DNA of 64,000 bases, taken from contig JBCBTJ010000008.1 of assembly GCA_039818665.1 (NCBI GenBank), forward strand, positions 1 to 64,000. Reading direction: 5' to 3'. Under the pieces are notes generated by a model. It saw only the letters and a list, made by a program, of their open reading frames with translations, searched no databases and was not told where the DNA came from. Made by a program: the position numbers and the translations under genes. This DNA comes from JBCBTJ01 sp039818665 (GTDB lineage Bacteria; Pseudomonadota; Alphaproteobacteria; Caulobacterales; Hyphomonadaceae). Each line of letters opens with the position of its first letter. Position 1 is the first letter of the stretch. This document shows positions 43,296 to 52,768 of the stretch, in pieces.

Positions 43296-45437
43296 ATGTT
43301 CCGAACACTGCTCGCAGCCGCCGCGATCGCCACGGCCGGCGGCGTCGCGTTCGCCGCCCACGCGGACCACCAAGCCGACCACGCAGATGACACGGTCATC
43401 CAACTCGCCGACTATCTGGACTACGAGACCGTCGCGAACCCGCAAATCTCGCCCGACGGCCGCCAGGTCATCTACACGCGAAATCGGATCGACAAGGTCA
43501 ACGACAAACGCGTCTCAACGCTTTGGGTCATGGACCGCGACGGCGGTCGGAACCGGCAGTTGATGGAGGGCGGGGGCGCCTTTTGGTCACCGAGCGGCGA
43601 CCGCATCGCCTTTATGAAGCCCGACGCCGACGGCAACGCCCAGATCTTCGTGCGCTATATGGACGGCGAGGGCTTGGTCACCCAGGTGACGAGCTTCGAG
43701 CACGCGCCGCGCTCCATGGCCTGGTCGCCGGACGGGGAGCATATCGCCTTCGTCGCCCGAACAGCCGTCCCGACAGACTGGACCATCGACCTGCCGGCCC
43801 GCCCCCAGGGCGCGAAATGGACCGAAGATCCGGTGGTGGTCGACGATCTGCATTATCGCCAGGACCGCGTCGGCTACACCAATACGGGTTACGATCATCT
43901 TTTCGGCGTTCCCTCGAACGGCGGCACGCCGCGTCAGCTGACCGAGGGCGAGTGGAATGTCGGGCAACGCGGCATCGGCGTCATCGCCGGCTCGCCGACT
44001 TTGTCCTGGTCGCCGGACGGAACCCACATCGCCTTTGACGGTCCGGGCAAGCCGATCGAGCCGCCGCATTGGTTCGAAAGCCATATCAATCTGGTCAATG
44101 TCGACACGGGCGAGACGCGCACGCTGACCGACGGGCGCGGCGTCTTCGGATCGCCCGCCTTCTCACCCGACGGCGCGCAGATCGCGTTCAACGGCTATCC
44201 CGAGCACAACACGTCCTACCCCGTGCCCAACCTCTACACGATCGATGTGGAGAGCGGGGCGCGAACCACGCTGGCCGAAGACCTGCCTGACGGACCCGGC
44301 CAAATCCATTGGTCGCCAAACGGCCGGCGCGTCGTCTTCACGATGAACGATCGCGGCGCGCGCAATATCCACTCCGTCGATCTGCGCGGACGCATGCGCG
44401 ACGAGACCCAAGGCGCGCAGATGATCTCGCTCGCCAGCCTGTCGAATGACGGACGAGCGGCGTTCGTCGTGACCGACACGGACTCGCCGGCCGCCGTCGC
44501 TGTGGCCGACGAGCTCGACGGCAGCCCGTCCATCGCGGTGCTGACCGACGTCAACGCCGACATCTTTCACGGCAAGACGCTCGGCCGGGTGGAAGAGGTC
44601 TGGTACGAGGCGACAGCCGAAACGGGTGAAAGCGCCGACGTGCAGGGCTGGATCGTCTATCCGCCGAATTATGTGGAAGGCGAGAAATACCCGCTCCTCC
44701 TCTCCATCCATGGCGGCCCGCACGCCATGTACAACACCGCCTTCAACTTCACCTTCCAGGAGTTCGCGGCGCGCGGCTATGTGGTGCTTTACGTCAATCC
44801 GCGCGGGTCGACGGGATACGGCTCGGAGTTCGCCAACGCCATCCGCCACCGCTATCCGGGCCCCGTCGACTATGCCGATCTGATGGCCGGCGTCGATCTG
44901 GTCGTGGACCGCGGCATCGTCGATCCGGACCGCATGTTCGTCACCGGCTGCTCTGGCGGCGGCGTTCTCACGACCTGGGTCATCGGCCAGACCGATCGCT
45001 TCAAAGCGGCCGCCGCGCTGTGCCCGGTTGTGAATTGGATCGGAATGTCGGGCACCACGGACGTGGTCGGCTGGCTCTATGGCTTTTTCCCGGAGCCGTT
45101 CTGGGAGGACCCGCAGCCCTGGCTTGATCATTCCACCATCATGCATGTCGGCAAGGTCTCGACGCCGACCTTGCTAATGACTGGCGTCGAGGACCTCCGC
45201 ACGCCGCTTGGCGAGGCCGAGGAGTATTTCGCGGCGCTGAAGATTCGCGGCGTGCCGACCAAGCTGATCCCGATGATCGGCGAGTATCACGGCACGCGCT
45301 CGATCCCCTCGAACTATCTCCGCACCAGCCTTTACATGCGGAAATGGTTCGACCAGTTCGACCCCGCCAAGTCCGAGGCCGATGACGAAGACGAGGACGA
45401 CGAGGCCACGGCGGCGCTAGAGACAGCAGGCGACTAG
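43296..45437 (+). CDS. Exported S9-family prolyl oligopeptidase-type peptidase
   Basis: A 713-residue serine peptidase. A signal peptide (FRTLLAAAAIATAGGVAFAA) leads to a WD40/TolB-like beta-propeller with repeated SPDG motifs (ISPDGRQVIY, SPSGDRIAF, SPDGTHIAF, SPNGRRVVF). The C-terminal alpha/beta-hydrolase domain has the nucleophile in GCSGGG, the acid in GVEDLRTPL, and the histidine in GEYHGTR. It ends with an acidic tail. It should cleave peptides in the periplasm, as dipeptidyl peptidases of this family do. The ATG at 43296 follows GGAGGGG; an ATG at 43281 is less well spaced. A TonB receptor gene lies 294 bases downstream. Confidence 0.92.
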   Translation: MFRTLLAAAAIATAGGVAFAAHADHQADHADDTVIQLADYLDYETVANPQISPDGRQVIYTRNRIDKVNDKRVSTLWVMDRDGGRNRQLMEGGGAFWSPSGDRIAFMKPDADGNAQIFVRYMDGEGLVTQVTSFEHAPRSMAWSPDGEHIAFVARTAVPTDWTIDLPARPQGAKWTEDPVVVDDLHYRQDRVGYTNTGYDHLFGVPSNGGTPRQLTEGEWNVGQRGIGVIAGSPTLSWSPDGTHIAFDGPGKPIEPPHWFESHINLVNVDTGETRTLTDGRGVFGSPAFSPDGAQIAFNGYPEHNTSYPVPNLYTIDVESGARTTLAEDLPDGPGQIHWSPNGRRVVFTMNDRGARNIHSVDLRGRMRDETQGAQMISLASLSNDGRAAFVVTDTDSPAAVAVADELDGSPSIAVLTDVNADIFHGKTLGRVEEVWYEATAETGESADVQGWIVYPPNYVEGEKYPLLLSIHGGPHAMYNTAFNFTFQEFAARGYVVLYVNPRGSTGYGSEFANAIRHRYPGPVDYADLMAGVDLVVDRGIVDPDRMFVTGCSGGGVLTTWVIGQTDRFKAAAALCPVVNWIGMSGTTDVVGWLYGFFPEPFWEDPQPWLDHSTIMHVGKVSTPTLLMTGVEDLRTPLGEAEEYFAALKIRGVPTKLIPMIGEYHGTRSIPSNYLRTSLYMRKWFDQFDPAKSEADDEDEDDEATAALETAGD

Positions 45438-45446
45438 GCCGCAGGC

Positions 45447-45468
45447 GCGCCCGCAGCCCCTCGGGCGC
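45447..45468 (+). terminator. Weak terminator-like hairpin
   Basis: A 6-bp stem GCGCCC/GGGCGC (45447-45452 and 45463-45468) just after the peptidase stop is followed only by TTCTG. The rest of the 294-base gap up to the TonB receptor (45438-45731) holds no gene that I can support; the receptor promoter presumably lies there. Confidence 0.3.
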
Positions 45469-45731
45469 TTCTGCGACATTTTGACCGCCGCGCAAAGGCG
45501 CGATACGCTCGGATTCTAGGTGGAGCTGTCGCGCCATGCGCGACCCATCAGAGGGAGGGCGAAAACAATCGCCCCCAACGGGGCGGTTCGGGCGTTCGGG
45601 GCGCCGGCGAACGGCCCCGCGTTGAGACCAAGATAAATATTGGCGATCCCGCTTGGACAGGGCGGGATATCAATCTGGAGCTTGCGGGACACGCGCCAAA
45701 AGGCCGGTCGCGAAGCGCCGAGGGGAGGAAT

Positions 45732-48623
45732 ATGAAGCACTCAAGATATCTGGCGGCGCCGTCGCTGCTCGCACTCGCATTCGCCGCCGCGCCCGCCGCG
45801 GCCCAAGACGCGTCAGACACCGACGACACGGACGACATGCGCCGCATGGGCACGGTCAATGTCGTCGCCCAGAGGACCGAGGAGAACATTCTCGACGTGC
45901 CGATCGCCGTCACCGCGCTCGACACGGAGCTCTTAGAGCTCAAGCAGGTCGACACCTTCTCCGACCTTCAGTTCAACGTTCCGAACGTCAATTTCACCAA
46001 GACCTTCTTCACCGGCACCAATTTCCAGATCCGCGGCATCGGCTCCTCGCTCACCGCCGCCTCGGCCGACTCCGGGGTCGCCGCGCATATCAACGACATC
46101 TATTTCCAATCGCCGCGCCTGTTTGAGACCGAATATTTCGACATTGAACGCGTGGAGGTGCTGCGCGGCCCTCAAGGCACGCTGTTCGGCCGCAACGCCA
46201 CGGGCGGCGCCATCAATGTGATCACCGCCAAGCCGGCGCTCGAGGAGTTCTCCGGCGCGGTCGCCTATCAATACGGAAACTTCTCGTCCCATCGGGTCGA
46301 CGGTCATGTGAACGTGCCGCTCGGGGATCATGCGGCCTTGCGCGTCGCGGGGATCTTCCTCGACCGCGACGGCTTTTTCGAAACGGTCGATCCGACGGCC
46401 GATTTCGAAACCATCGACGATCGTAGCCAGTTTTCGGTGCGTGCCTCACTGAAGATTCAGCCGGTCGAGACGACCGAGATCAATTTCGTCGTCTCCTATT
46501 TCGAGGAAGACGACAGCCGCGTGCGCACAGCCAAGGGCCTGTGCGACTTCGACCCCACAGCCGTGCTCGGCTGTCTGCCGACGGGTCTTGGCTTTGAGGC
46601 CGGCAACTTCTCGGCGACCTCGGGCGGCCTCGGCATGTCCGACATTGTCCTCGGCCCGTTCGCGGCCTTCCCGTTCAACACGCTGGAGAACAATCCAAAC
46701 CCGCCGGACTTCCGCCAGGTCTTCACCAATATGAAGCCGACCTATTTCGCGGATGAATTCTTCGCCCAAGCCTTCTTGCGGCAAGACCTGTTCGACGGCG
46801 ATCTCACCTTCAACGCCAATGTCGGCTATCAAGAGACCTTCATCACGTCGAGCCAACGCGGCAGCCCGATCGGCGCCGGCTTCGTGGCGCCGCCGCCGAT
46901 CGTCGAAGCGCTTTTGCCGATCAATTCATCGGTCTTCTTCCGCGACAATCTGATCGGCGTGTCCGCCACAGATCCCACGTTCGCGGGGGCGATCGCCGGC
47001 AATATCGACACGTTCGCCGACGGGGTGTTTTCATTCGACCAGTCGGACGCCGATTCTGACCAGGTCAGCTTCGAGCTTCGCCTCAACTCAAATTTCGAAG
47101 GCCCCTTCAACTTCCTGATCGGCTACTACAATCTCGATTTCGACGGCGCGTTCGATTATTTCGTGAATTCGAACTCGCTCGATTATGCGGCCGCGATCTT
47201 TCCGACCTTGCTCTTCGCCGATCCCTTCGGTCTCAACCCCGATCCGTTCGTGCCCGACACGCTCGACGGGTTCGCCATCGGCGCGCCTTTCTTCCTCAGC
47301 GAGACGGATTTGTTCTCGCTCGATTCCCGCGGGATCTTCGGCGAGCTTTATTGGGAGCCGACCGACACGTTGAAGGTGACCGCGGGCGTGCGCTCGACGA
47401 CCGACGACAAGTTCTTGCGAGATCGCACCGCGCCGCTCTTGGCGCTGCCCGGCATCATCCCGGTCGGCCCGGCCGCCGAGCAAATCTCCTTGGATTTGGT
47501 CAACACCTTCGCGCCGTTCCGCGAAGTCGAGGTTAGCTTCGACAATGAGTTCACGGGGCGGTTTGTCGTCGACTGGTCGCCCGACCTCAATTTCACGAAC
47601 GACACGCTGATCTACGCGTCATACTCGCGGGGCTTTAAGTCGGGCGGCTTCAATCCGCCGGTAGACCCGAACCTCATCTCCGGCGTGCCGGAAACGTTCG
47701 ATCCGGAATCGATCAACGCTTATGAGATCGGCACCAAGAACACGCTGCTCGACGGCACCCTGCAGGCGAGCTTGGCCGGCTTCTTCTACGACTATAACGG
47801 GCTTCAGGTCGGCCGGATCCAGGCGCGGACCTCGATCAACGAGAACGTCGACGCCCGGATCTGGGGCTTGGAAGGCGAGTTCGTCTGGTCGCCGGTGGAA
47901 GACCTGCTCTTTAATCTCACCGCTTCCTATCTGAACACTGAGATCACGGCGTTCGAGTCAGAAGACCCGCGCGATCCGACCGCCGGTCAAGCCGGCCACA
48001 TCCTGATCAAGGACCGGATCAACGCTTCCAACTGCTTGCTGGAAAACGCTGATCCGACCATCTTCCAGACCGCGCTCGGCATTCTACAAGCGGCCGATCC
48101 AGTTAATCTGGCCTCCACGCCGTTGACCGACGTTCCCGGTCTGCAAAGCCCAGGCTTGATCTTCACCTGCAACGCGGCCGCGCTCGACGCGCTGGTCGCG
48201 ACGATGAATGCTTTGGGCGACACGGATGTGGCGTCCTCCTTCGGCATCTCGCAGGATCTTTCTGGCAACGAGCTGCAGAACTCGCCGACCTGGAGCTTTA
48301 ACATCGGCGCGCAGTACACGTTCGATCTGCCGGAAGGGTACACGCTGATCGCGCGATCGGACTACTACATCCAGGACAGCTTCTTCGCGTCGGCGTTTAA
48401 CTCGCCGACGCAGGACTTTGTCGAAGGTTGGGATGTTTGGAACGCGCAGGTGACGCTGCAGCCGCCGGATCAGAACTGGTATCTGCGCGGCTTCGTGCAG
48501 AACATCCTAGATCAGGATGAAATCACCGGCCAATTCATCGGAGACCAGTCCACCGCGCTCAACACCAGCATCTTCCTGTTGGACCCGCGGCTCTACGGCG
48601 TCGAGATCGGCGTCACATTCTAA
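45732..48623 (+). CDS. TonB-dependent outer-membrane receptor
   Basis: A 963-residue TonB-dependent receptor. The signal peptide is about residues 1-25 (ends PAAAQ), a short acidic stretch leads to the plug (MGTVNVVAQRTEENILDVPIAVTALD... RVEVLRGPQGTLFGRNATGGAINVIT), and a long beta-barrel ends in phenylalanine (GVEIGVTF). Four cysteines occur (in GLCDF, GCLPT, SNCLLEN and IFTCNA), which may form disulfides in extracellular loops. GGGGAGGA precedes the ATG. It lies between a periplasmic peptidase and a carboxylesterase, suggesting uptake of a peptide or ester compound. Confidence 0.94.
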   Translation: MKHSRYLAAPSLLALAFAAAPAAAQDASDTDDTDDMRRMGTVNVVAQRTEENILDVPIAVTALDTELLELKQVDTFSDLQFNVPNVNFTKTFFTGTNFQIRGIGSSLTAASADSGVAAHINDIYFQSPRLFETEYFDIERVEVLRGPQGTLFGRNATGGAINVITAKPALEEFSGAVAYQYGNFSSHRVDGHVNVPLGDHAALRVAGIFLDRDGFFETVDPTADFETIDDRSQFSVRASLKIQPVETTEINFVVSYFEEDDSRVRTAKGLCDFDPTAVLGCLPTGLGFEAGNFSATSGGLGMSDIVLGPFAAFPFNTLENNPNPPDFRQVFTNMKPTYFADEFFAQAFLRQDLFDGDLTFNANVGYQETFITSSQRGSPIGAGFVAPPPIVEALLPINSSVFFRDNLIGVSATDPTFAGAIAGNIDTFADGVFSFDQSDADSDQVSFELRLNSNFEGPFNFLIGYYNLDFDGAFDYFVNSNSLDYAAAIFPTLLFADPFGLNPDPFVPDTLDGFAIGAPFFLSETDLFSLDSRGIFGELYWEPTDTLKVTAGVRSTTDDKFLRDRTAPLLALPGIIPVGPAAEQISLDLVNTFAPFREVEVSFDNEFTGRFVVDWSPDLNFTNDTLIYASYSRGFKSGGFNPPVDPNLISGVPETFDPESINAYEIGTKNTLLDGTLQASLAGFFYDYNGLQVGRIQARTSINENVDARIWGLEGEFVWSPVEDLLFNLTASYLNTEITAFESEDPRDPTAGQAGHILIKDRINASNCLLENADPTIFQTALGILQAADPVNLASTPLTDVPGLQSPGLIFTCNAAALDALVATMNALGDTDVASSFGISQDLSGNELQNSPTWSFNIGAQYTFDLPEGYTLIARSDYYIQDSFFASAFNSPTQDFVEGWDVWNAQVTLQPPDQNWYLRGFVQNILDQDEITGQFIGDQSTALNTSIFLLDPRLYGVEIGVTF

Positions 48624-48638
48624 GCTGGACAATCCTCA

Positions 48639-48669
48639 CCGCGCCGGGCTCCTAATCCGGCGCGGCTTT
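48639..48669 (+). terminator. Terminator-like hairpin after the TonB receptor
   Basis: A perfect 9-bp stem (CCGCGCCGG at 48639-48647, complement at 48657-48665) with a 9-base loop is followed by CTTTA. It lies 15 bases after the receptor stop and before the ribosome-binding site of the esterase. The weak T-run means termination may be partial. Confidence 0.6.
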
Positions 48670-48703
48670 ATGTTTGAGAGACGATCTTGGCGGAGACCCA
48701 GAG

Positions 48704-50470
48704 ATGAGAACGTTCGCAATCCTCATTGTCGCGCTCGCGGCGATCGCCGGCGCGGCCTGGTGGTTCTTGATGCGCGACGCCCCGGCGCAGCCGAGCGCGC
48801 CCCTGTCGACGCCAAGCGGCGAGATCGTCGGCGCGGTGACCGAAGACGCGGGCATCGTCTCTTACAATGGCATCCCCTTCGCCCAGCCGCCTGTCGGCGA
48901 CCTCCGCTGGGCCCCGCCGCAGCCGGCTTCGGCTTGGAGCGGAACCTTGGAAGCGCTCGAGTTCGGCGCCGAATGCGCTCAAAACCGCGACGGCTTCAAC
49001 ATGTTTATCGACCGCATGGCCGATGGGCTGGGGATCACGGGCCCCCGCCGCGCTCTGATCAATGCGGCGATCAACGGCGCCGAGCCGCCGCCGGAGAGCG
49101 AAGACTGCCTGTATCTGAATGTGCGCACCGGCAACGCCGGCGGCGAGGCGCTGCAGCCGGTCATGGTCTGGATCCATGGCGGCGGTCACCAGAACGGCTC
49201 CGGCTCGGCCGATATCTATCAGACCAATGCGCTGGTGAAGCGCGGCGTCGTCCTGGTGACCATCAATTACCGCCTCGGGCCGTTCGGCTATATGGCGCAT
49301 CCCGCCCTATCGGCGGACTCGCGTCAGAACGCGTCGGGCAATTACGGCCTGCTCGACCAGATCGCGGCGCTGGAATGGGTGCGCGAAAATATCAGCGCAT
49401 TTGGCGGCGATCCGGACAATGTCCTCATCTTCGGCGAATCCGCCGGCGCCCAGTCGGTGACCGAGTTGATGGCCTCGCCGCTGGCGAACGGCCTTTACCA
49501 CAAGGCCATCCTGCAAAGCGGCGCGTCGGTGAACAATCTCCGCGATCTGCGCGAAGACCGCCCGGACCTGCCCAGCGCCGAAAGCGTCGGCGTCGCCTTC
49601 ATGGAGGGCTTGGTCGAAGCGGGAGCGGACGTCGAAGCGCTGCGCGCGGTTCCCGCCGAAGCGCTGGTCGCGCGCGCCGGCGAACGGCCCGATCTGACGG
49701 GAGCGTTCGGGCCGGTGGTGGATGGCTGGGTCCTGCCGCGGGCCATCGGCCTCGCGGTGCGCGACGCGGACACGCCGGACATTCCGATCCTCGCCGGATA
49801 CAATGCGGATGAAGGCACGCTGCTCTATCCTTTGATCCCAACGCCGACCACGTGGCGCTCGCCCTTCCCGGAAGGATTCGAGGCGCGGCTGGACGCGGTG
49901 CGCGAGGTCTATGGCGCGGCCGACGGAAACCGTCTGATCGAGCTTTACGGCCTCGACGACGAGCCGAACCAAGCGGCCGCCGAGATGGATATGTTCGGCG
50001 ACGATCTGTTCGGGGTGAACATGCGCTTCCTCGCCAAAGCCAACGCATCGGCGGGGCGGCCGGTTTACATGTATCATTTCACCCGGATCCCGCCGAATGA
50101 GAACCAAACGGCCGGCGCCTTCCACGCCGCAGAGATCCCCTTCGTCTTCGACAGCCACAACGCCTTCTTTGAAGCCAAGGGCCGCGACATGGAATTGACC
50201 GAAGCCATCATCGGCTATTGGACCAATTTCGCGAAGACCGGCGACCCGAACGGCGCGGACCTGCCGGAATGGCCGGCCTACACCATCGAGAACGACGCCT
50301 GGCTGATCCTGGACCATGACATTGAGACCGTGACGGCGCTCCGCGCTGAAAAACTCGACATTATGGAGCGCGCCTTGCTGACGCGCCTTGAAGCGCTCGA
50401 GCCCGATCCGGCAGCCCCCCTCGATACTGAGATCGAAGAGGGCGATCTTGCAGAGGCGCTGCAGCCCTAG
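48704..50470 (+). CDS. Type-B carboxylesterase with N-terminal membrane anchor
   Basis: A 588-residue alpha/beta-hydrolase of the carboxylesterase/cholinesterase family. An N-terminal helix (FAILIVALAAIAGAAWWFL) leads to FAQPPVGDLRWAPPQ, SEDCLYLNV, HGGGHQNGS, and the nucleophile elbow FGESAGAQS. The histidine lies in GAFHAAEIPFVF. It would hydrolyse carboxyl esters in the periplasm while anchored in the membrane. The ATG at 48704 follows GGAG; an ATG at 48674 is less likely. It is followed 22 bases later by a Coq4-related gene. Confidence 0.92.
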   Translation: MRTFAILIVALAAIAGAAWWFLMRDAPAQPSAPLSTPSGEIVGAVTEDAGIVSYNGIPFAQPPVGDLRWAPPQPASAWSGTLEALEFGAECAQNRDGFNMFIDRMADGLGITGPRRALINAAINGAEPPPESEDCLYLNVRTGNAGGEALQPVMVWIHGGGHQNGSGSADIYQTNALVKRGVVLVTINYRLGPFGYMAHPALSADSRQNASGNYGLLDQIAALEWVRENISAFGGDPDNVLIFGESAGAQSVTELMASPLANGLYHKAILQSGASVNNLRDLREDRPDLPSAESVGVAFMEGLVEAGADVEALRAVPAEALVARAGERPDLTGAFGPVVDGWVLPRAIGLAVRDADTPDIPILAGYNADEGTLLYPLIPTPTTWRSPFPEGFEARLDAVREVYGAADGNRLIELYGLDDEPNQAAAEMDMFGDDLFGVNMRFLAKANASAGRPVYMYHFTRIPPNENQTAGAFHAAEIPFVFDSHNAFFEAKGRDMELTEAIIGYWTNFAKTGDPNGADLPEWPAYTIENDAWLILDHDIETVTALRAEKLDIMERALLTRLEALEPDPAAPLDTEIEEGDLAEALQP

Positions 50471-50492
50471 CGACCCAGGAGCAAAGCTGATC

Positions 50493-50927
50493 ATGGATCA
50501 CACGGAGCTGAAGACGCGCTTTCTGGCGGCGGTGGAGACGCCGCCAGACCTCGGCGCCATTCGATCGCTCGGCCGACGCCTCGCCGACGCGGGACGAAAA
50601 GCGCAGGCCGGAGACCGCCTCGACCTCGCCGCCGCCCTGGCGCATACGGCGTTTCTCGCGCCCGACCGCACCGCGGAGGTCTATGACGCGCTCGCCGAGG
50701 GGTGGCGCGGCGAAGCGGTGCAGGCCGAACCGATCGCGCCATTGGACGGTCCGCCCGAACCCGCGCCGCCGGGCCTCTGGGACGCCCATTGGGCCGTGGT
50801 CGAAGACGCGATCGCGGGCGAACTCGACGCGCTTTCGATCACCCAACGCACGGCGGCCTCGGCGCGCTCATGGGCGAGAGCTTTGTCGCCCGCGTCGCCG
50901 AGATGTCGCATCGCTACGCCGGCGTGA
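50493..50927 (+). CDS. N-terminal part of Coq4-related protein, probably split by a frameshift
   Basis: This reading frame encodes 144 residues, beginning MDHTELKTRFLAAVETPPDL, with an alanine-rich helical region and the stretch DAHWAVVEDAIAGELDALSITQR. It ends without a recognisable C-terminus at 50927, 57 bases inside the following frame. From about 50855 the reading continues naturally in a different frame as GGLGALMGESFVARVAEM. A single missing base near 50850-50860, or a programmed -1 shift, would join them. Alternatively it is a short unrelated protein with a large overlap. GGAGCAAAG precedes the ATG at 50493. Confidence 0.55.
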   Translation: MDHTELKTRFLAAVETPPDLGAIRSLGRRLADAGRKAQAGDRLDLAAALAHTAFLAPDRTAEVYDALAEGWRGEAVQAEPIAPLDGPPEPAPPGLWDAHWAVVEDAIAGELDALSITQRTAASARSWARALSPASPRCRIATPA

Positions 50928-51535
50928 CGGAGGCGGCCGCAAGGCCCTTGCCCGAACAGATCAAACTTGAAACCCTCGCCGCGCAGCCGCCGGGCTCGCT
51001 CGGCCGCCAATTCCACGATCTCATCGTCGACAACACATTCGATCTTGAGGTGCTGGACCGCGACGCGCTCGGGCTGTCCGGTCTGCCGAAGCCGCTCGAC
51101 TATCTCAACACGCGCATCCTCCAGGCTCACGATCTGTGGCACATCACGGCCGGCTACGAGACCACGGCGCTGCACGAGATCGCGATTTCGGGCTTCCAGA
51201 TGGCGCAGTTCGGGCACAATTACTCGGCGCAGTTCCTGTCCGTCACCGCCGCGGTCGGCGCGCTGTCGCCGGCCTATGGCTACAAAATTCTGATGGACAC
51301 GATCACCAGCGCCTGGGTCCACGGCCGCGAGACGCCGCCCTTGATTGCGATCCAATGGGAAGAGGTCTGGGACAAGCCGACCGATAAGATCCGACGCGAC
51401 CACGGCGTCACGCCCTATCAGCGCCCCTATCCGGCCAATCTGATCGAACGCTCGCGCCCCGTCGCCGATCTGGTCGGCAAAGTCTCGCGCGCCATGGGCG
51501 CCGTCGCGCGACCGTTTCGACGGGCGCAGGCATAG
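50870..51535 (+). CDS. Coq4-family ubiquinone-biosynthesis-like protein
   Basis: A 221-residue Coq4-type protein. The conserved region is GSLGRQFHDLIVDNTFDLEVLDRDA, followed by DYLNTRILQAHDLWHITAGY, which holds the HDLWHxxxG metal-like motif of Coq4. FGHNYSAQFLSVTAAVG and WVHGRETPPLIAIQWEEVW follow. Eukaryotic Coq4 removes a carbon group and hydroxylates the ubiquinone ring; bacterial members are less well studied. The ATG at 50870 lies in the preceding frame's end and has no Shine-Dalgarno sequence, which supports a frameshifted longer protein. It is followed by a CaiB/BaiF transferase 54 bases later. Confidence 0.75.
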   Translation: MGESFVARVAEMSHRYAGVTEAAARPLPEQIKLETLAAQPPGSLGRQFHDLIVDNTFDLEVLDRDALGLSGLPKPLDYLNTRILQAHDLWHITAGYETTALHEIAISGFQMAQFGHNYSAQFLSVTAAVGALSPAYGYKILMDTITSAWVHGRETPPLIAIQWEEVWDKPTDKIRRDHGVTPYQRPYPANLIERSRPVADLVGKVSRAMGAVARPFRRAQA

Positions 51536-51588
51536 ACGCGGGCGGACCGAACCGTAACATGGCGCGATAACAGAATAAGGGAGGCGGC

Positions 51589-52767
51589 ATGCCTGGGTAT
51601 CCGCTAGCGGGCCTGAAGGTCCTCGATTTTTCGCGCGTGCTGGCAGGCCCCTTCGCCACACGCATGCTATCGGATCTCGGCGCGGACGTTCTTAAGATCG
51701 AGCCGCCCGAAGGCGACGTGACGCGCCTGTTCGGCCTGCGGACGGAAAACACGTCCGGCTACTATGTTCAGCAAAATGTCGGCAAGCGGAATGTCTGCCT
51801 AGACATGAAAGCCGAGGGCGCGCGCCAGATTGTTCTAAAGCTCGCCAAGCAGGCTTACCTCGTGGTGGAGAACTTCCGCCCGGGCGTCATGGACAAATTC
51901 GGCGTCGGCTGGGCTGATCTCAGCGCCGTCAACCCAAAGCTCGTCATGCTCTCCATCTCCGGCTTCGGTCAGACAGGCCCGGAGCGCGGCCGCGCCGCCT
52001 ACGCGCCGATCATGCACGCCGAGACCGGCATGATTTCGCGCCAAGCTGAAACCGTGGGCGGGCGTGCGGCCGACATTCAATGGTCCATGGCCGACACCTA
52101 TAGCTCCCTACACGGATTGGTCGGCGCCTTCGCCGCGCTGCGCCTCGCCGAGCAGACCGGCAAAGGCCAGCATGTCGATATCGCCATGATCAACGCCATG
52201 CACGCCACGGACGATTACGCCCATTGGGCGCTCGATGGCGCTTGGCGGAAGTCCGAAGAAAGCATGGTCTGGGACGCGCCGGAGGGCGAGCAGATCCTCG
52301 TCTCCGGGGACCTGAAATGGCTCTGGCACTTGTTCTCCCGCGACGGCCTCGCCGACCCGACGCCGGAGGGCGCAGACCTCGAGACCAAGATCGCGTCCCG
52401 GCGCAGCGCCCTCGCCGCGCACTTCAAGTCCTTCCCGACCTTCAAAGCCTTCACCGACAAGCTCGACGAGGTGAACCTCGCCTGGGGCAAAGTCCGCCGC
52501 TTCGGCGAGGACGCCTATTCGGAGCCCAGTATTGAGGCCCGCGGCGTGCTGGTCGAAGTGGAAGACGAGCTGGGCGCCCGGCGCCGCACCGTCCAGTCCC
52601 CTTATAAGTTCTCAGACGCCGAAGCCGGCCTGCCCGCCGGCAGCCGCGCGCCCGCCCGCGGCGAGCACAATGAGAGCGCGCTCAACGACTGGCTCGGCTT
52701 AAGCCCGGACGAAGTCACCGGGCTTAAAGACATTGGCGTGCTCCGTTCGTCGGCGGACGACGCCTAG
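51589..52767 (+). CDS. CaiB/BaiF-family CoA-transferase
   Basis: A 392-residue class III CoA-transferase. It opens YPLAGLKVLDFSRVLAGPFATRMLSDL and continues ADVLKIEPPEGDVTR, GKRNVCLDMKAEGAR and the catalytic aspartate in GKGQHVDIAMINAM. It would transfer CoA onto a carboxylic acid, perhaps one produced by the esterase or peptidase upstream. AAGGGAGG precedes the ATG. It is distinct in sequence from the transferase at 18950. The convergent deacylase gene ends one base after its stop. Confidence 0.93.
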   Translation: MPGYPLAGLKVLDFSRVLAGPFATRMLSDLGADVLKIEPPEGDVTRLFGLRTENTSGYYVQQNVGKRNVCLDMKAEGARQIVLKLAKQAYLVVENFRPGVMDKFGVGWADLSAVNPKLVMLSISGFGQTGPERGRAAYAPIMHAETGMISRQAETVGGRAADIQWSMADTYSSLHGLVGAFAALRLAEQTGKGQHVDIAMINAMHATDDYAHWALDGAWRKSEESMVWDAPEGEQILVSGDLKWLWHLFSRDGLADPTPEGADLETKIASRRSALAAHFKSFPTFKAFTDKLDEVNLAWGKVRRFGEDAYSEPSIEARGVLVEVEDELGARRRTVQSPYKFSDAEAGLPAGSRAPARGEHNESALNDWLGLSPDEVTGLKDIGVLRSSADDA

Positions 52768-52768
52768 C

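Noticed and set aside
18950..52767. The two CaiB/BaiF transferases as a recent duplication
   Set aside because: They have equal length but differ throughout outside the family motifs, so they are old paralogues and not a local duplication.
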